Positions 47,813 through 56,927 of a stretch of DNA of 64,000 nucleotides are shown in pieces. Under the pieces are notes generated by a model that was not told where the DNA came from, searched no databases, and saw only the letters and a list, made by a program, of their open reading frames with translations. The position numbers and the translations under genes were made by a program. The stretch's first letter is position 1. Every line of letters starts with the position of its first letter. The stretch comes from Frateuria flava (GTDB taxonomy: Bacteria; Pseudomonadota; Gammaproteobacteria; Xanthomonadales; Rhodanobacteraceae). The stretch covers positions 62,001-126,000 of the forward strand of contig NZ_JAGJRS010000014.1 in NCBI RefSeq assembly GCF_017837635.1. The letters run 5' to 3'.

Positions 47813-49234
47813 TCACATCGAAGGATCGGCCTCGACCCGGAACGCGTCGACCTTCATCACCACGCCCTTGGTCGGTTGCTTGCGGCCATCGACCCGCACG
47901 AAAGACACACTGAGCTTGTCCAGACTGTCCGGCCAGATCCGCTGCAGCACGTCGGTGGCCGGGAACACCAGTCGCACGCCATGGCTCTGCGATGCGGGCG
48001 TAGCTGCCATGTCCGGCATGCCGTGCATGCTGTGCATGCCCTTCATGCTCGCCTTCATCTGCGCCACGCTGATCTCGAAGGCACCCACCGACCCCAGCAG
48101 ATAGGCCCCGGCCGCCTTGCCGATACCGGGCTGCGCCGGCAGGTTGAGGTAGACGTTGTAGAAGTACCCGCCCTTGTGGCCCAGCCCGGTCAGGTGCACG
48201 CCATCGAGGACGACGCGCACCGGGCCATCCGGTGTCGCATCGGTGGCGGCTGGCCGCAGCATGAGCGAGCGCACGCGGGCCGCGTCGGTCGCGCTGAGCC
48301 CCACGTCGACATTCATCGACTGCTCGTCGAGCGACAGCGCGCGCGACTTGCCGAACGGCACGCTCACGCGGGTGGCGGGCCGCGGTGGCGTCCTGCTCGC
48401 GGCCAACCCGCTGGCCGCCATTGCGGTGCTGGTGGACGGGCTGGGCATGGTTTCGTTGTCGTAGCGGTAGCCGAGGTATGTCGTGGTATCGGTGGTCCAC
48501 ACACGCGGCATGCCGCTCACGGCCGGCCCGTAATAAAGATCGCCCGACCAGTAGGTGTTGGTCGACAGCGGCTCCTTGCGCCCGCCGCCGGCCTTGAGCC
48601 AGGCGACCCAGAGCCGGTCGATGTTCGCGTGGTGTACCCAGAACAACGGGTCCCTGGGCGAGATCCTGATCGAGGACATCGCACCGCCGATCAGGTTGTG
48701 CACCAGGTTGTGCGGGCGCGACTCGGTGATGGTTTCGAACGCGTGCGACTTGCCGCGCTGGAAGCGCACGACGGTGTCGGCGAAGGCGTCGTAGCTGAGT
48801 GCGCCGGTGACGTCGGTTCCGGTGCGATCGCCGCGGTACAGCGGCGAGGTGGAATCGAGGAATTCCGGCGGGATGGCGGGCGTGTCGTAATAGTTCCAGT
48901 ACGGCAGCGCCAGCGCCGAATCGCCGGACATCTCGCGCAGTTTCGCCTCGAAGCGATGGATGAAGCCGCGGTGCCAGGCCATGAAGTAGGACACGCCGTG
49001 GGGACAATTGGCGCGATGGGTTTCCACCCAGTACGCCCAGCTGTCGGGGTTGGTCGGATCCTTGACGGCCTTCATCTTGGCTACTGCGTCGTAGAAGGAC
49101 TGCAGCTGGGGAGTGAGGCAGAACACCTGCCAGCTGGGCCGTACGGTCAGCGAGGTGGACAAGGCCACCCTGGGCAACAGCGGAACCAACGCCAGCGAGA
49201 TCGAAGACTGAAGAAAGCGCCTTCTGGAAATCAT
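47813..49234 (-). CDS. Tat-exported tyrosinase (copper monooxygenase)
   Basis: 473 aa from the ATG at 49234. A Tat signal begins ISRRRFLQSS. The CuA site is in THRANCPHG (His73, His79) and AWHRGFIH (His88, His93), with Cys77 placed for a His-Cys thioether. The CuB site is RPHNLVHNL plus DPLFWVHHANIDRLW. A C-terminal extension (about 330-473) resembles the polyphenol-oxidase cap and contains a Met/His-rich run (about residues 393-409, MKGMHSMHGMPDM) that could bind copper. It probably oxidises phenols to quinones or melanin outside the cytoplasm. Confidence 0.92.
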   Translation of the reverse strand: MISRRRFLQSSISLALVPLLPRVALSTSLTVRPSWQVFCLTPQLQSFYDAVAKMKAVKDPTNPDSWAYWVETHRANCPHGVSYFMAWHRGFIHRFEAKLREMSGDSALALPYWNYYDTPAIPPEFLDSTSPLYRGDRTGTDVTGALSYDAFADTVVRFQRGKSHAFETITESRPHNLVHNLIGGAMSSIRISPRDPLFWVHHANIDRLWVAWLKAGGGRKEPLSTNTYWSGDLYYGPAVSGMPRVWTTDTTTYLGYRYDNETMPSPSTSTAMAASGLAASRTPPRPATRVSVPFGKSRALSLDEQSMNVDVGLSATDAARVRSLMLRPAATDATPDGPVRVVLDGVHLTGLGHKGGYFYNVYLNLPAQPGIGKAAGAYLLGSVGAFEISVAQMKASMKGMHSMHGMPDMAATPASQSHGVRLVFPATDVLQRIWPDSLDKLSVSFVRVDGRKQPTKGVVMKVDAFRVEADPSM

Positions 49235-49645
49235 GATCTTCTCCGTGAGATCGGGGCCTCGCGTCCGTAGGGCGCGACATCCGGTCGGCCGAACGGTCGT
49301 GGGACGGGGCCCATGACACGCAATCAATGGTTGTGCTTCGGGCATGGGGCACGCAAAAACGGCAGCCGGGCATCTGCGCCGCACACTGCCGTTTCCTCCC
49401 GCCCGGGCTCCTGCCTTTGGGGGCCGGAGAAGTGAATAGCTGGGCGCGTCAATGGGCGGTCAAGGTCACCGCCGAACCCGCCAGGACGTGCAGCATGGCT
49501 TTTTCCCGGGGCACCACCGCCGCCAGCGGACAGCGCTGGACGGTGCCGTTTTTTCCCCTGAGCCACCGTATGCCGCTACCATGCACGGCTCGCCTACATC
49601 GGTACGTGCATGTGGCGCCCGGGCAGGCCCAGCGTGGAGGGGAAC
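49235..49645. other. Divergent region between tyrosinase and the second KaiC-like gene
   Basis: 411 bp with no clear gene. On the minus strand a terminator-like hairpin (49352-49394) lies 118 bp before the tyrosinase start, and a 15-codon frame (MLHVLAGSAVTLTAH) ends about 75 bp before it. GC-rich inverted stretches fill the rest. On the plus strand GGAGGGG at 49636-49642 serves the KaiC-like gene. Confidence 0.6.
49352..49394 (-). terminator. Terminator-like hairpin in the tyrosinase leader
   Basis: Stem AAACGGCAG/CTGCCGTTT (49357-49365 with 49386-49394); on the minus strand it runs on into a T5 tract. No minus-strand gene ends here, so it could stop transcription before the tyrosinase gene under some conditions. 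Confidence 0.55.
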
Positions 49646-51052
49646 GTGATCGAAAAATTCTCGACTGGCATCGAGGGGCTTGACCAGTTGACCGATGGCG
49701 GCTTTCTCCGTGGCTCGGCCTACATCATCCAGGGGCCGCCTGGCGCAGGTAAAACGATCCTCGCCAACCAGTTCTGCTACGCGCACGTTCGCGAGGGCGG
49801 TCGTGCGCTCTACATGACGCTGCTGGCCGAATCCAGTTCGCGGATGCTCGCCTACGTCAGCCAGATGGGGTTTTTCGAGGGCAGCGCGCTGCCCGACGCG
49901 ATGCAGTACATCAGCGGCTATGGCGTGCTGGAGCGCGAAGGCCTGCCGGGCCTGCTCAAGCTGGTCCAGCACGAGCTCAAGCGGCACCGCGCCAGCGCGA
50001 TGGTGCTCGACGGCACGTTCGTGGCGCAGTCGGTGGCGTCGGAGCAGGAGTTCCGCGCCTTCATCCACGCGCTGCAGGGCGTGGCAGGCATGGCCGATGC
50101 CGTGCTGGTCATGCTCACTCACCAGAACCGCGACTCCAGCTGCCCCGAGCACACGATGGTGGACGGCTGGATCGAGCTGAGCGACGAAACCAACGGTTTT
50201 CGCGCCTACCGCACGATCCAGGTCCGCAAGCATCGCGGCGCGGCGATCCTGCCGGGCAAGCACCGCGTGCGCATAACCGAGGACGGCATCGCTGTGTTTC
50301 CTCGTGCAGAAACCACGCTTGAGGCGATACCTGCCGCCCAGGCCCTGGCCCATCGCGTGGCGAGCGGGCACCAAGGACTGGATACCCTCCTGCAGGGTGG
50401 CCTGCCGGCCGGATCGGCCACCTTGCTGATCGGCCCTACCGGCGCGGGCAAGACCACGCTGGGACTGCACTTCCTCTCGCTGTCCACCGAGCAGGAGCCG
50501 GGCCTGATGCTCGGCTTCTACGAAACGCCCGCGCGACTGGTCCAGAAGGCGCGCAGCATCGCCATCGACCTGGACACCCCGCTCGAGCAAGGCGCGTTGG
50601 AGATCGCCTGGCTGCCGCCGGCGGAGAACATCGTCGACGAACTGGTGCGCGACATCGTCAGACGCGCCCGTGCGCGCAAGGTCAAGCGCGTGTTCGTCGA
50701 CGGCCTGGTGGCAATCCGCGACAGCCTGGTGATACGCGACCGCATGGCCTACGTGATCAATGCGCTGAGCATGCAGCTGAGCGCGATCGGCGCGACCGTG
50801 GTCTACACCTCGGAAATCCCCGAGATGCGCCTGGACGATGCGCTGATGCCCAGCGACGAGCTCTCGGCGATGGTTGACAATGTACTGCTGCTCAACACGG
50901 GCCGACGCGCGCATGCGTTCCGGCGCTACCTTTCCATCATCAAGCTGCGCGACAGCGACTTCGATCCCCGCACGCACGAGTTCCACGTCAACGGTCGCGG
51001 CATTGCCTTCGGCGCTGACCCACGGGTCAATGCGTCCGGGGAAGCGGGCTGA
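49646..51052 (+). CDS. KaiC-like double-domain ATPase (second copy)
   Basis: 468 aa from GTG at 49646 with GGAGGGG upstream. Two KaiC domains, P-loops GPPGAGKTI and GPTGAGKTT. The position equivalent to Ser431/Thr432 reads Ser-Ala (ELSAMVD), so at most one phospho-acceptor remains. Catalytic Glu positions are also altered (LLAESSS, FYETPA). It is clearly diverged from the copy at 37980. The response regulator follows after 1 bp, so the two are co-translated. This suggests a KaiC output module acting through a receiver. Confidence 0.9.
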   Translation: MIEKFSTGIEGLDQLTDGGFLRGSAYIIQGPPGAGKTILANQFCYAHVREGGRALYMTLLAESSSRMLAYVSQMGFFEGSALPDAMQYISGYGVLEREGLPGLLKLVQHELKRHRASAMVLDGTFVAQSVASEQEFRAFIHALQGVAGMADAVLVMLTHQNRDSSCPEHTMVDGWIELSDETNGFRAYRTIQVRKHRGAAILPGKHRVRITEDGIAVFPRAETTLEAIPAAQALAHRVASGHQGLDTLLQGGLPAGSATLLIGPTGAGKTTLGLHFLSLSTEQEPGLMLGFYETPARLVQKARSIAIDLDTPLEQGALEIAWLPPAENIVDELVRDIVRRARARKVKRVFVDGLVAIRDSLVIRDRMAYVINALSMQLSAIGATVVYTSEIPEMRLDDALMPSDELSAMVDNVLLLNTGRRAHAFRRYLSIIKLRDSDFDPRTHEFHVNGRGIAFGADPRVNASGEAG

Positions 51053-51053
51053 C

Positions 51054-51413
51054 ATGCTGCGGGTACTTCTGGTCGAAGACGAACCCGACGTGTCGCTGGT
51101 CGCCGCCACCGTACTGGAGGAGGCCGGTTACCACGTGACCGTCGCCTCGGATGGGCACGAAGGCCTGGAGATCGCGCTGCAGGAAATGCCCGAGCTGGTC
51201 GTCACCGACTTCATGATGCCGTGCCTGAGCGGCCTGGAAATGATCGAGCGCCTGCGCGCGGCCGGTTACGACCGCCCGATCATCCTCACCACCGCCATCC
51301 CCGAAGACCACCTGCCCCGCCACCCGGGCTACGACGCCTACCTGGCCAAGCCCTACGGTACGCGCGCGCTGTTGACGCTGGTCGAGGCGTTCCGCGTGCA
51401 GCTGGGTCGATAA
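51054..51413 (+). CDS. Single-domain response regulator
   Basis: 119 aa, receiver only. Acidic pocket EDEP near residue 8, phospho-acceptor Asp in VVTDFMMP (about residue 52), Thr in ILTTAIP and Lys in YLAKPYG are all present. There is no output domain, so it acts by protein contact or phosphotransfer. It starts 1 bp after the KaiC-like stop. Confidence 0.93.
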   Translation: MLRVLLVEDEPDVSLVAATVLEEAGYHVTVASDGHEGLEIALQEMPELVVTDFMMPCLSGLEMIERLRAAGYDRPIILTTAIPEDHLPRHPGYDAYLAKPYGTRALLTLVEAFRVQLGR

Positions 51414-51732
51414 CGCGCGGCGTCTCGCCGTGACTGTGAGGTATGCCGTCAGAGGCCAGCAGCAAAAGGCTGGCCTTCGGTGCCGGGGCCCGCGTGCATG
51501 ATCTTCTGGTCCCAGCCCGCGGGGGCATTGGCGCCCATCGGCGAGCCGGCGAAACGGTGCAGGTCGAGCAGCCTGACGCTGCCGCCCAGGCAGGAAGCGT
51601 AGAGGACAGTGCTTCCTCGCAACTGCTTTGAAGTGGATGCAGGGAAGCACGCCATCGCCGTACCTCGCGTGCGACGATGGTTGGCAAGTGCGGACCTCTT
51701 GATGCGAATGACGGTCGCGCACAGGTGCGCGC
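51414..51732. other. Intergenic region between response regulator and asnB
   Basis: 319 bp. A hairpin GGCCAGC/GCTGGCC (51454-51475) without T-run may end the regulator transcript. A minus-strand frame of 68 codons (51449-51655) reads like a protein tail but has no recognised family and no ribosome binding site. I see no other gene. Confidence 0.5.
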
Positions 51733-53415
51733 CTACACGGTGGCCAAGGGCGTGAGTGCCTGGGCGTGGATCCCCTGCACGGCACGTCCGGAGGGATCGG
51801 GATGGCCGGCGAACGACGGATCCCAGGCCAGTGCCGCGGGCGAGGAGCAGGCGATCGACTTGCCGCCGGGCACCGTGGCCGCGCAGGCCTCGCCGGGAAA
51901 GAACTTCTCGAACAGTGTGCGGTACAGGTAGGCCTCCTTGGTCGCCGGCGTGTTGTACGGCCAGCGTGCCGCGGCGGCGGCAAATTCGCGGTCGCTCACC
52001 GCCTGGGCGGCATGCGCCTTGAGGCCGTCGATCCAGCCGTAGCCCACGCCGTCGCTGAACTGCTCCTTCTGGCGCCAGAGGATGGCATCCGGCAGCACGC
52101 CGGCGAAGGCCTCGCGCAGCACCGCCTTTTCGATGCGACCCTGGCCGGCCATCTTGTGGCGTGCGTCGAAGTCCATCGCCGTCTCGACGAACGCCAGGTC
52201 CAGGAAGGGCACGCGCGCTTCCACGCCCCAGGCCATCATCGCCTTGTTCGCGCGCAGACAGTCGTAGCGGTGCAGCGCGTCGAGCTTGCGCACGGTTTCC
52301 TCGTGGAAGGCTTCCGCCGAAGGCGCCTTGTGGAAGTAGAGATAGCCGCCGAACAGCTCGTCGGAGCCCTCGCCCGAGAGCACCATTTTCACGCCCATCG
52401 CCTTGATCCGCCGGGCCAGCAGGAACATCGGCGTGGAGGCGCGGACGGTAGTGACGTCATAGCTTTCGATGTGACGGATGACTTCCGGCAATACGTCCAG
52501 CCCCTCCCAGAACGTGTAGACGAAGCCGTGGTGCACGGTACCGAGCGCCTCGGCGGCCAGCTGCGCCGCGGCCAGATCCGGCGAGCCTTCCAGGCCGATC
52601 GCGAAGGAATGCAGGCGCGGCCACCAGGCTTCGCTCTGGCCGCCGTCCTCGACGCGCTCGCGGGCGAAGCGCGCAGCACAGGCAGCCACCAGCGAGGAAT
52701 CCAGCCCGCCGGACAGCAGCACGCCATAGGGCACGTCGGTCATCAGCTGGCGCTGGACCGCCTGTTCCAGCGCGATACGCAGGTCGCCCGGCGCCCTGCC
52801 CTGCGTTGCCGCGTACGCGCGCCACGGACGCTCGTAATAGCGACGCAGCTGCCCGGTGGCGCTGTCATAGACATGACCCGGCGGGAACACGGCCACGTCG
52901 GCGCACACGCCCGCCAGCGCCTTCATCTCGGAGGCCACGCACAAGCGACCTGCCGTGTCGTGGCCCCAGTACAACGGACAGACCCCGAAGGGATCGCGGG
53001 CGAGCAGGTAACGCTGCGCGGCGCCATCCCACAGCGCGAAGGCGAAGATGCCGTTGAGGCGGGCGATCCAGGCGGCCGGGTCGCTGCCCTGGCGGTAGAG
53101 CGCGTTGATCACCTCGCAGTCGGACCCTGAAGTGAAGTCGTAACTCCTGCCCAGGCGAAGCTCGCCGTGGTTGTAGATCTCGCCGTTGACCGCCAGCGCC
53201 AGCGCGCCGTCGCGCGAGCGCAGCGGCTGCGCGCCGCTGGCCGGGTCGACGATGGCCAGGCGCTCGTGCACCAGGATGGCGCCGGCGTCGATGAACACGC
53301 CGGACCAGTCCGGCCCGCGGTGGCGCTGGCGCTGCGACAACGCCAGCGCCTGCCGCCGCAGCGCTGCCAGATCGTCGCCGGGCGCCAGATCGAACATTCC
53401 GAAGATGCCGCACAT
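51733..53415 (-). CDS. asnB: Asparagine synthase B (glutamine-hydrolysing)
   Basis: 560 aa. It makes asparagine from aspartate with ATP and glutamine. The N-terminal Ntn glutaminase has nucleophile Cys2 (MCGIFG), plus RGPDWSG and NGEIYNH. The synthetase domain has the PP-loop LLSGGLDSSL (near residue 235) and SGEGSDELFGGY. GGAGAG lies 8 bp before the ATG. A strong terminator hairpin stands 38 bp upstream of the start on the same strand, behind an Asn-rich leader ORF, so expression is probably controlled by attenuation. Confidence 0.97.
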   Translation of the reverse strand: MCGIFGMFDLAPGDDLAALRRQALALSQRQRHRGPDWSGVFIDAGAILVHERLAIVDPASGAQPLRSRDGALALAVNGEIYNHGELRLGRSYDFTSGSDCEVINALYRQGSDPAAWIARLNGIFAFALWDGAAQRYLLARDPFGVCPLYWGHDTAGRLCVASEMKALAGVCADVAVFPPGHVYDSATGQLRRYYERPWRAYAATQGRAPGDLRIALEQAVQRQLMTDVPYGVLLSGGLDSSLVAACAARFARERVEDGGQSEAWWPRLHSFAIGLEGSPDLAAAQLAAEALGTVHHGFVYTFWEGLDVLPEVIRHIESYDVTTVRASTPMFLLARRIKAMGVKMVLSGEGSDELFGGYLYFHKAPSAEAFHEETVRKLDALHRYDCLRANKAMMAWGVEARVPFLDLAFVETAMDFDARHKMAGQGRIEKAVLREAFAGVLPDAILWRQKEQFSDGVGYGWIDGLKAHAAQAVSDREFAAAAARWPYNTPATKEAYLYRTLFEKFFPGEACAATVPGGKSIACSSPAALAWDPSFAGHPDPSGRAVQGIHAQALTPLATV

Positions 53416-53452
53416 GATGTCTCTCCTTCGCAGGTTTTCCGTGCCCCGAAAA

Positions 53453-53485
53453 CGACGAAGGCCCGCACGGGGCGGGCCTTCGTCG
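53453..53485 (-). terminator. Attenuator hairpin of asnB
   Basis: Perfect 14-bp stem CGACGAAGGCCCGC/GCGGGCCTTCGTCG with a 5-nt loop. On the minus strand it is followed at once by TTTT. It lies between the Asn leader ORF and asnB, at the place where a transcription attenuator is expected. Confidence 0.8.
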
Positions 53486-53495
53486 CGTAGTTTTT

Positions 53496-53553
53496 GCTCG
53501 AACTAACAGCTACGCGCCGGCCCCCTTGTGCAGGCGACGATTATTGTTCGAGC
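53496..53553 (-). promoter_or_regulatory. Alternative pairing segments of the asnB leader
   Basis: GCTCGAAC (53546-53553), overlapping the first Asn codon, is fully complementary to GTTCGAGC (53496-53503). GCGTAG at the leader stop can pair with CTACGC just before the terminator stem. A ribosome stalled at the Asn codons would cover the first segment and change which pairs form. Confidence 0.55.
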
Positions 53554-53629
53554 GATTGTCCAGGGCCGGCCGCACGCGTGCCGCGCAGGGCGCGGGGGCG
53601 AGGATCGAGCGGGCGGTGGGCGTGGACAT
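53510..53629 (-). CDS. asnB leader peptide
   Basis: 39-codon frame from ATG at 53629, ending TAG at 53512-53510. An internal in-frame GTG (53575) would give a 21-aa peptide, MRPALDNRSNNNRRLHKGAGA. It has three Asn codons in a row (AAC AAT AAT, 53540-53548) and a fourth (AAT) four codons earlier. No strong ribosome binding site is seen for either start, so the exact start is open. The codon run plus the downstream hairpin is the standard layout of an amino-acid attenuator: low Asn-tRNA stalls the ribosome and allows asnB transcription. Confidence 0.65.
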   Translation of the reverse strand: MSTPTARSILAPAPCAARVRPALDNRSNNNRRLHKGAGA

Positions 53630-53669
53630 GGACGCGAGTGGAGCAGTTTTTCGACAGGCGCGCAAGCGC

Positions 53670-54053
53670 TCAGGCGTGGTGTTCGCGGAACGATTCGCTG
53701 ATCCAGGCCTTGGCCTCGGCCAGTTGCTCGTTGCGGTACAGGCGGAACTCGCCGGGCACGGTGAAGCCCATGGTACGGGCGACGAGCCTCAGCCAGTTGA
53801 CGTCGGTGACCAATGCGATGCGCTCCCAGCCACTCCAGTGGCGGAAACCCAGCTTGGTGTCATCCCACATCGCCCCCGGCTCGAAACCGGTGAACTCGTG
53901 GCCGACGTGATAGAGCAGGCGCAGCTTGCGGTTGAGCGCGAAGGCGGCCTCCACGTCCGGCACGAACACGTTCTCGTAGTCGGCCGCGGTCACCTTGCCG
54001 CGCGCGGTGAAACCCAGCGCGCCGGCGGGGAGGTCGGTCATCTGCTCGATCAT
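53670..54053 (-). CDS. STAS/SpoIIAA-like protein
   Basis: 127 aa from the ATG encoding MIEQMTDLPAGALGF. The pattern fits the SpoIIAA-like family: GFTARGKVTAADYENVFVPDVEAAF, then LRLLYHVGHEFTGFEPGAMWDD, and WERIALVTDVNWLR near the middle. Such proteins are small, soluble and of unknown role; a regulatory or lipid-binding function has been proposed for the fold. It is a single gene upstream of the asnB leader on the same strand. Confidence 0.8.
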   Translation of the reverse strand: MIEQMTDLPAGALGFTARGKVTAADYENVFVPDVEAAFALNRKLRLLYHVGHEFTGFEPGAMWDDTKLGFRHWSGWERIALVTDVNWLRLVARTMGFTVPGEFRLYRNEQLAEAKAWISESFREHHA

Positions 54054-54214
54054 GGAGTGTCTCCGCGTGGTCGGAGCCCCATCCAAGCGCGGCGGGCGCG
54101 GCTATGCAAGCTTGGGTGCGTGAAAGCCCCCGCCGTGCCCTTGTGGGAGCCCGCTTGCGGGCGATGTTTTTCTGGGACCCGTGACAAGAGCGTCGCCTGC
54201 AAGAGAGCGCCGCT

Positions 54215-55999
54215 TCAGGCCGGTTCGACGTGGCGGACCAGCAAGCGCGCACTTTCGCGGCCCTGCCATTCGTTGATCGTCAATTCGTACACCGCGCGCA
54301 GCCGCGGCGGGGGCGCGGACGCGCGCACGTTGAACATCACCGCTTCATGCACGGCGCCATCGCGCGGGTCGCGCAGGTAGAGGCGCCAGTGGCGCTCGCC
54401 CATCAGGCGCCATTGCGCGCACTCGAACAGGTTGTCGAACAGCGGTTCGGGGAAGCCCTGCCCCCACGGCCCGCCGTCGCGCAACTGGCGTGCGAGATCC
54501 AGCGTGAAGGTGCCCGGCGGAAGCTCGCCGTCGGTGTAAAGCACGGCCTGCAGACGTTCCTCGTCCAGCCATTCGCGCGCAATGGCGTCGAAGGCTTCGG
54601 CGAAGCGCGGATAGTCGGCGGCCTTGAGGCTCAGCCCGGCCGCCATAGCGTGGCCACCGAAGCGTTCGATCAAGCCAGGCAGGCGTGCATCGATCGCGGC
54701 GAGGGCATCGCGCACGTGGAAGCCGGCGATGGAGCGCGCCGAGCCGCGCAGTTCGTCGGGCCGATCCTCGTCGGCCGGGGCAAAAGCGATCACCGGGCGG
54801 TGCAGGCGCTCCTTGAGCTTGGATGCGACCAGACCGACCACGCCGGCGTGCCAGGTGGGCTCGTACAGGCTCACGCCGGTGCGCTCGCCCATGCCCTCCA
54901 GGCCGAGCGCGCCGATCATCGCCTCGGCCTCGGCGACCATCGCTTCCTGCAGGTCGCGCCGCTCCTGGTTGATGGCGCTCAGGCGGTCGGCCAGCGCGCG
55001 CGCCTGGACCGGGTCATCGGTCAGCAGGCATTCGACCCCGAGGCGCATGTCCTCCAGCCGCCCCGCGGCATTGAGGCGAGGTCCCACCGCATATCCAAGG
55101 TCGCTGGCGCAAAGACCCGCCAGGCTGCGCTTGCCGGCCTCCACCAGCGCGGTGATGCCCGGACAGGCGCGACCACTGCGGATGCGGTGGATGCCCGCTT
55201 CGACCAGCACGCGGTTGTTGAAATCCAGTGGCACCAGGTCGGCCACGGTACCGAGCGCGACCAGGTCGAGCAGGCTGCCGAGATCCGGCTCCCCACGCGC
55301 GGCAAACGCCCCGCGCTCGCGCAGTGCGGCGCGTACGGCGAGCAACAGGTAGAACATCACGCCGACACCGGCGAGCGCGCGGCTGGGAAAACCGCGGTTC
55401 ATGCGTGCATCGCCGACGCATGTCTCGCACGCCGGCTCGCCATGCCCGCACGCGCGCACCTCCAGCACGTTGGGATTGACCAGCGCATCGGCCGCCGGCA
55501 ACTGCTCACCGGGCAGGTGGTGGTCGGTGACGATCACCCGGATACCGCGCGCCTTCGCGGCCGCGACGCCCGCGAGGCTGGCGACCCCATTGTCGACGGT
55601 GACAACCAATTGGGGCGCAGGTTCGAGCGACGCGACCAGCGCGGGGGTCAGGCCGTAGCCGTGCACGAAGCGGTTGGGGATGACGTAATCCACCCGCCTC
55701 GCGCCCAGCAGGCGCAGCCCCCTCACGGCCACCGCCGTGCCGGTTGCGCCATCGCAGTCGTAGTCACCCGCGATGACGATCGACCAGTCGCCTGCGATCG
55801 CCTCGATCAGCAAGGCCACGGCGCGATCCAGCCCACCCAGCGCCTGCGGCGCCAGCAAATGACGCAGCCGATGTTCGGCCTGTCCGGGATGCAACACGCC
55901 GCGTGCCGCGTAGACCTGGCGCAACACCGGGTGGACCGCCTCGCTCCAGCCCTCCGATGCGCCCGTCGGTACGCGGCGACGCAAGGTCGGCGCGGTCAT
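54215..55999 (-). CDS. recJ: Single-stranded-DNA 5'-3' exonuclease RecJ
   Basis: 594 aa from the ATG encoding MTAPTLRRRVPTG. DHH-family motifs: DYDCDGATG (Asp79, Asp81, Asp83), VDNG, and VTDHHLPG (Asp159-His160-His161). The DHHA1 domain has GGHAMAAG near residue 450. RecJ works in mismatch and recombination repair. Its ATG overlaps the stop of the PGM-like gene by 4 bp, in an operon with it and the ABC-F gene. The start is well set by that overlap. Confidence 0.95.
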   Translation of the reverse strand: MTAPTLRRRVPTGASEGWSEAVHPVLRQVYAARGVLHPGQAEHRLRHLLAPQALGGLDRAVALLIEAIAGDWSIVIAGDYDCDGATGTAVAVRGLRLLGARRVDYVIPNRFVHGYGLTPALVASLEPAPQLVVTVDNGVASLAGVAAAKARGIRVIVTDHHLPGEQLPAADALVNPNVLEVRACGHGEPACETCVGDARMNRGFPSRALAGVGVMFYLLLAVRAALRERGAFAARGEPDLGSLLDLVALGTVADLVPLDFNNRVLVEAGIHRIRSGRACPGITALVEAGKRSLAGLCASDLGYAVGPRLNAAGRLEDMRLGVECLLTDDPVQARALADRLSAINQERRDLQEAMVAEAEAMIGALGLEGMGERTGVSLYEPTWHAGVVGLVASKLKERLHRPVIAFAPADEDRPDELRGSARSIAGFHVRDALAAIDARLPGLIERFGGHAMAAGLSLKAADYPRFAEAFDAIAREWLDEERLQAVLYTDGELPPGTFTLDLARQLRDGGPWGQGFPEPLFDNLFECAQWRLMGERHWRLYLRDPRDGAVHEAVMFNVRASAPPPRLRAVYELTINEWQGRESARLLVRHVEPA

Positions 56000-56927
56000 G
56001 CGCCGGTCCTGCGCCAGAAACGCCAGCGATGCCATGGCCGCAGCTCCCAGCGTTCGCCGCTGGCGAAACCCAGGCGCAACGGGCGTTGACGCGCAAGCGT
56101 CTGGATCAGGGGCCACCACGTTCCGCCAATCGTTGACACCGGCAAATCCTGCAGATCGATCAGCCAGCCGGATGTGGCGTCCGGTAGCGCGACGCTGGTC
56201 GCCGCCGTTTCCCGCGTCGTGGATGCAGGCATACGCAGACGGTGGGCGATCCCTGCCCTGGCCGCGAGCGCCCGCAGCAGCGGATCGTCGCTGAGCACGC
56301 CGCGGAGCGGGGTCGCCACGGTCGCCGGCAAGGTGCCCGCCCCCCACAGCCACAGACTGTTGACCGGGGGCTGCCCGGCGGCGCGACGCTGCGCGTTCAA
56401 CGGATGCTGGTGCAGCAGCACCTGGATGTCGTTCTGCAGGATCCGCCAGCGACGACCTTCCGAACCCTGCGGCAGATGCTGCAGCAGGTTCTCGCCCAGC
56501 GCCTGTTCGGGCGCCGGGAATGCCGGAACCGCCAGGTCCTGCGACAGGCGCAGGTGCCAGCGGTCGGGCGACGTCTGCTCCAGATGCATGCCTTGTTCCT
56601 CGAATACCGGCACCAGCGGCCCGGCCAGCGTCGCGGCGTCCGCGGCGGTCAGTTGCATCTGCCCACAGGCGAGCAGGCGCGCGCCGTTCATGTCCGGCTC
56701 GACCCAGGCCGGATCGGCGCACATCCAGAGGGCGCCGGCGGCGTCGCCGGCCGCCAGTTGCCGGGTGAGCGCACCGGCGGGCAGCGGTTGCGGGGCGTCG
56801 AACCAGGCGGCCAGCCCGGCCAGGTATCCCTTCGGACCGTCATCGAGGCGATCAGCCGGGGCCAGCAGGCGGCGCAGCGGATGCGCGGGCTCGAAGCGAG
56901 CGAGCGCGGGCAGCCACAGTTCCACGC

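Noticed and set aside
49610-49645. ATG 49610 as the start of the second KaiC-like gene
   Set aside because: The GTG at 49646 has a strong GGAGGGG at the right distance and begins the conserved KaiC N-terminus.
51449-51655. 68-codon minus-strand ORF between the response regulator and asnB
   Set aside because: Reads somewhat like a protein tail, but it has no recognised family, no ribosome binding site and no conserved neighbour; kept only as a note.
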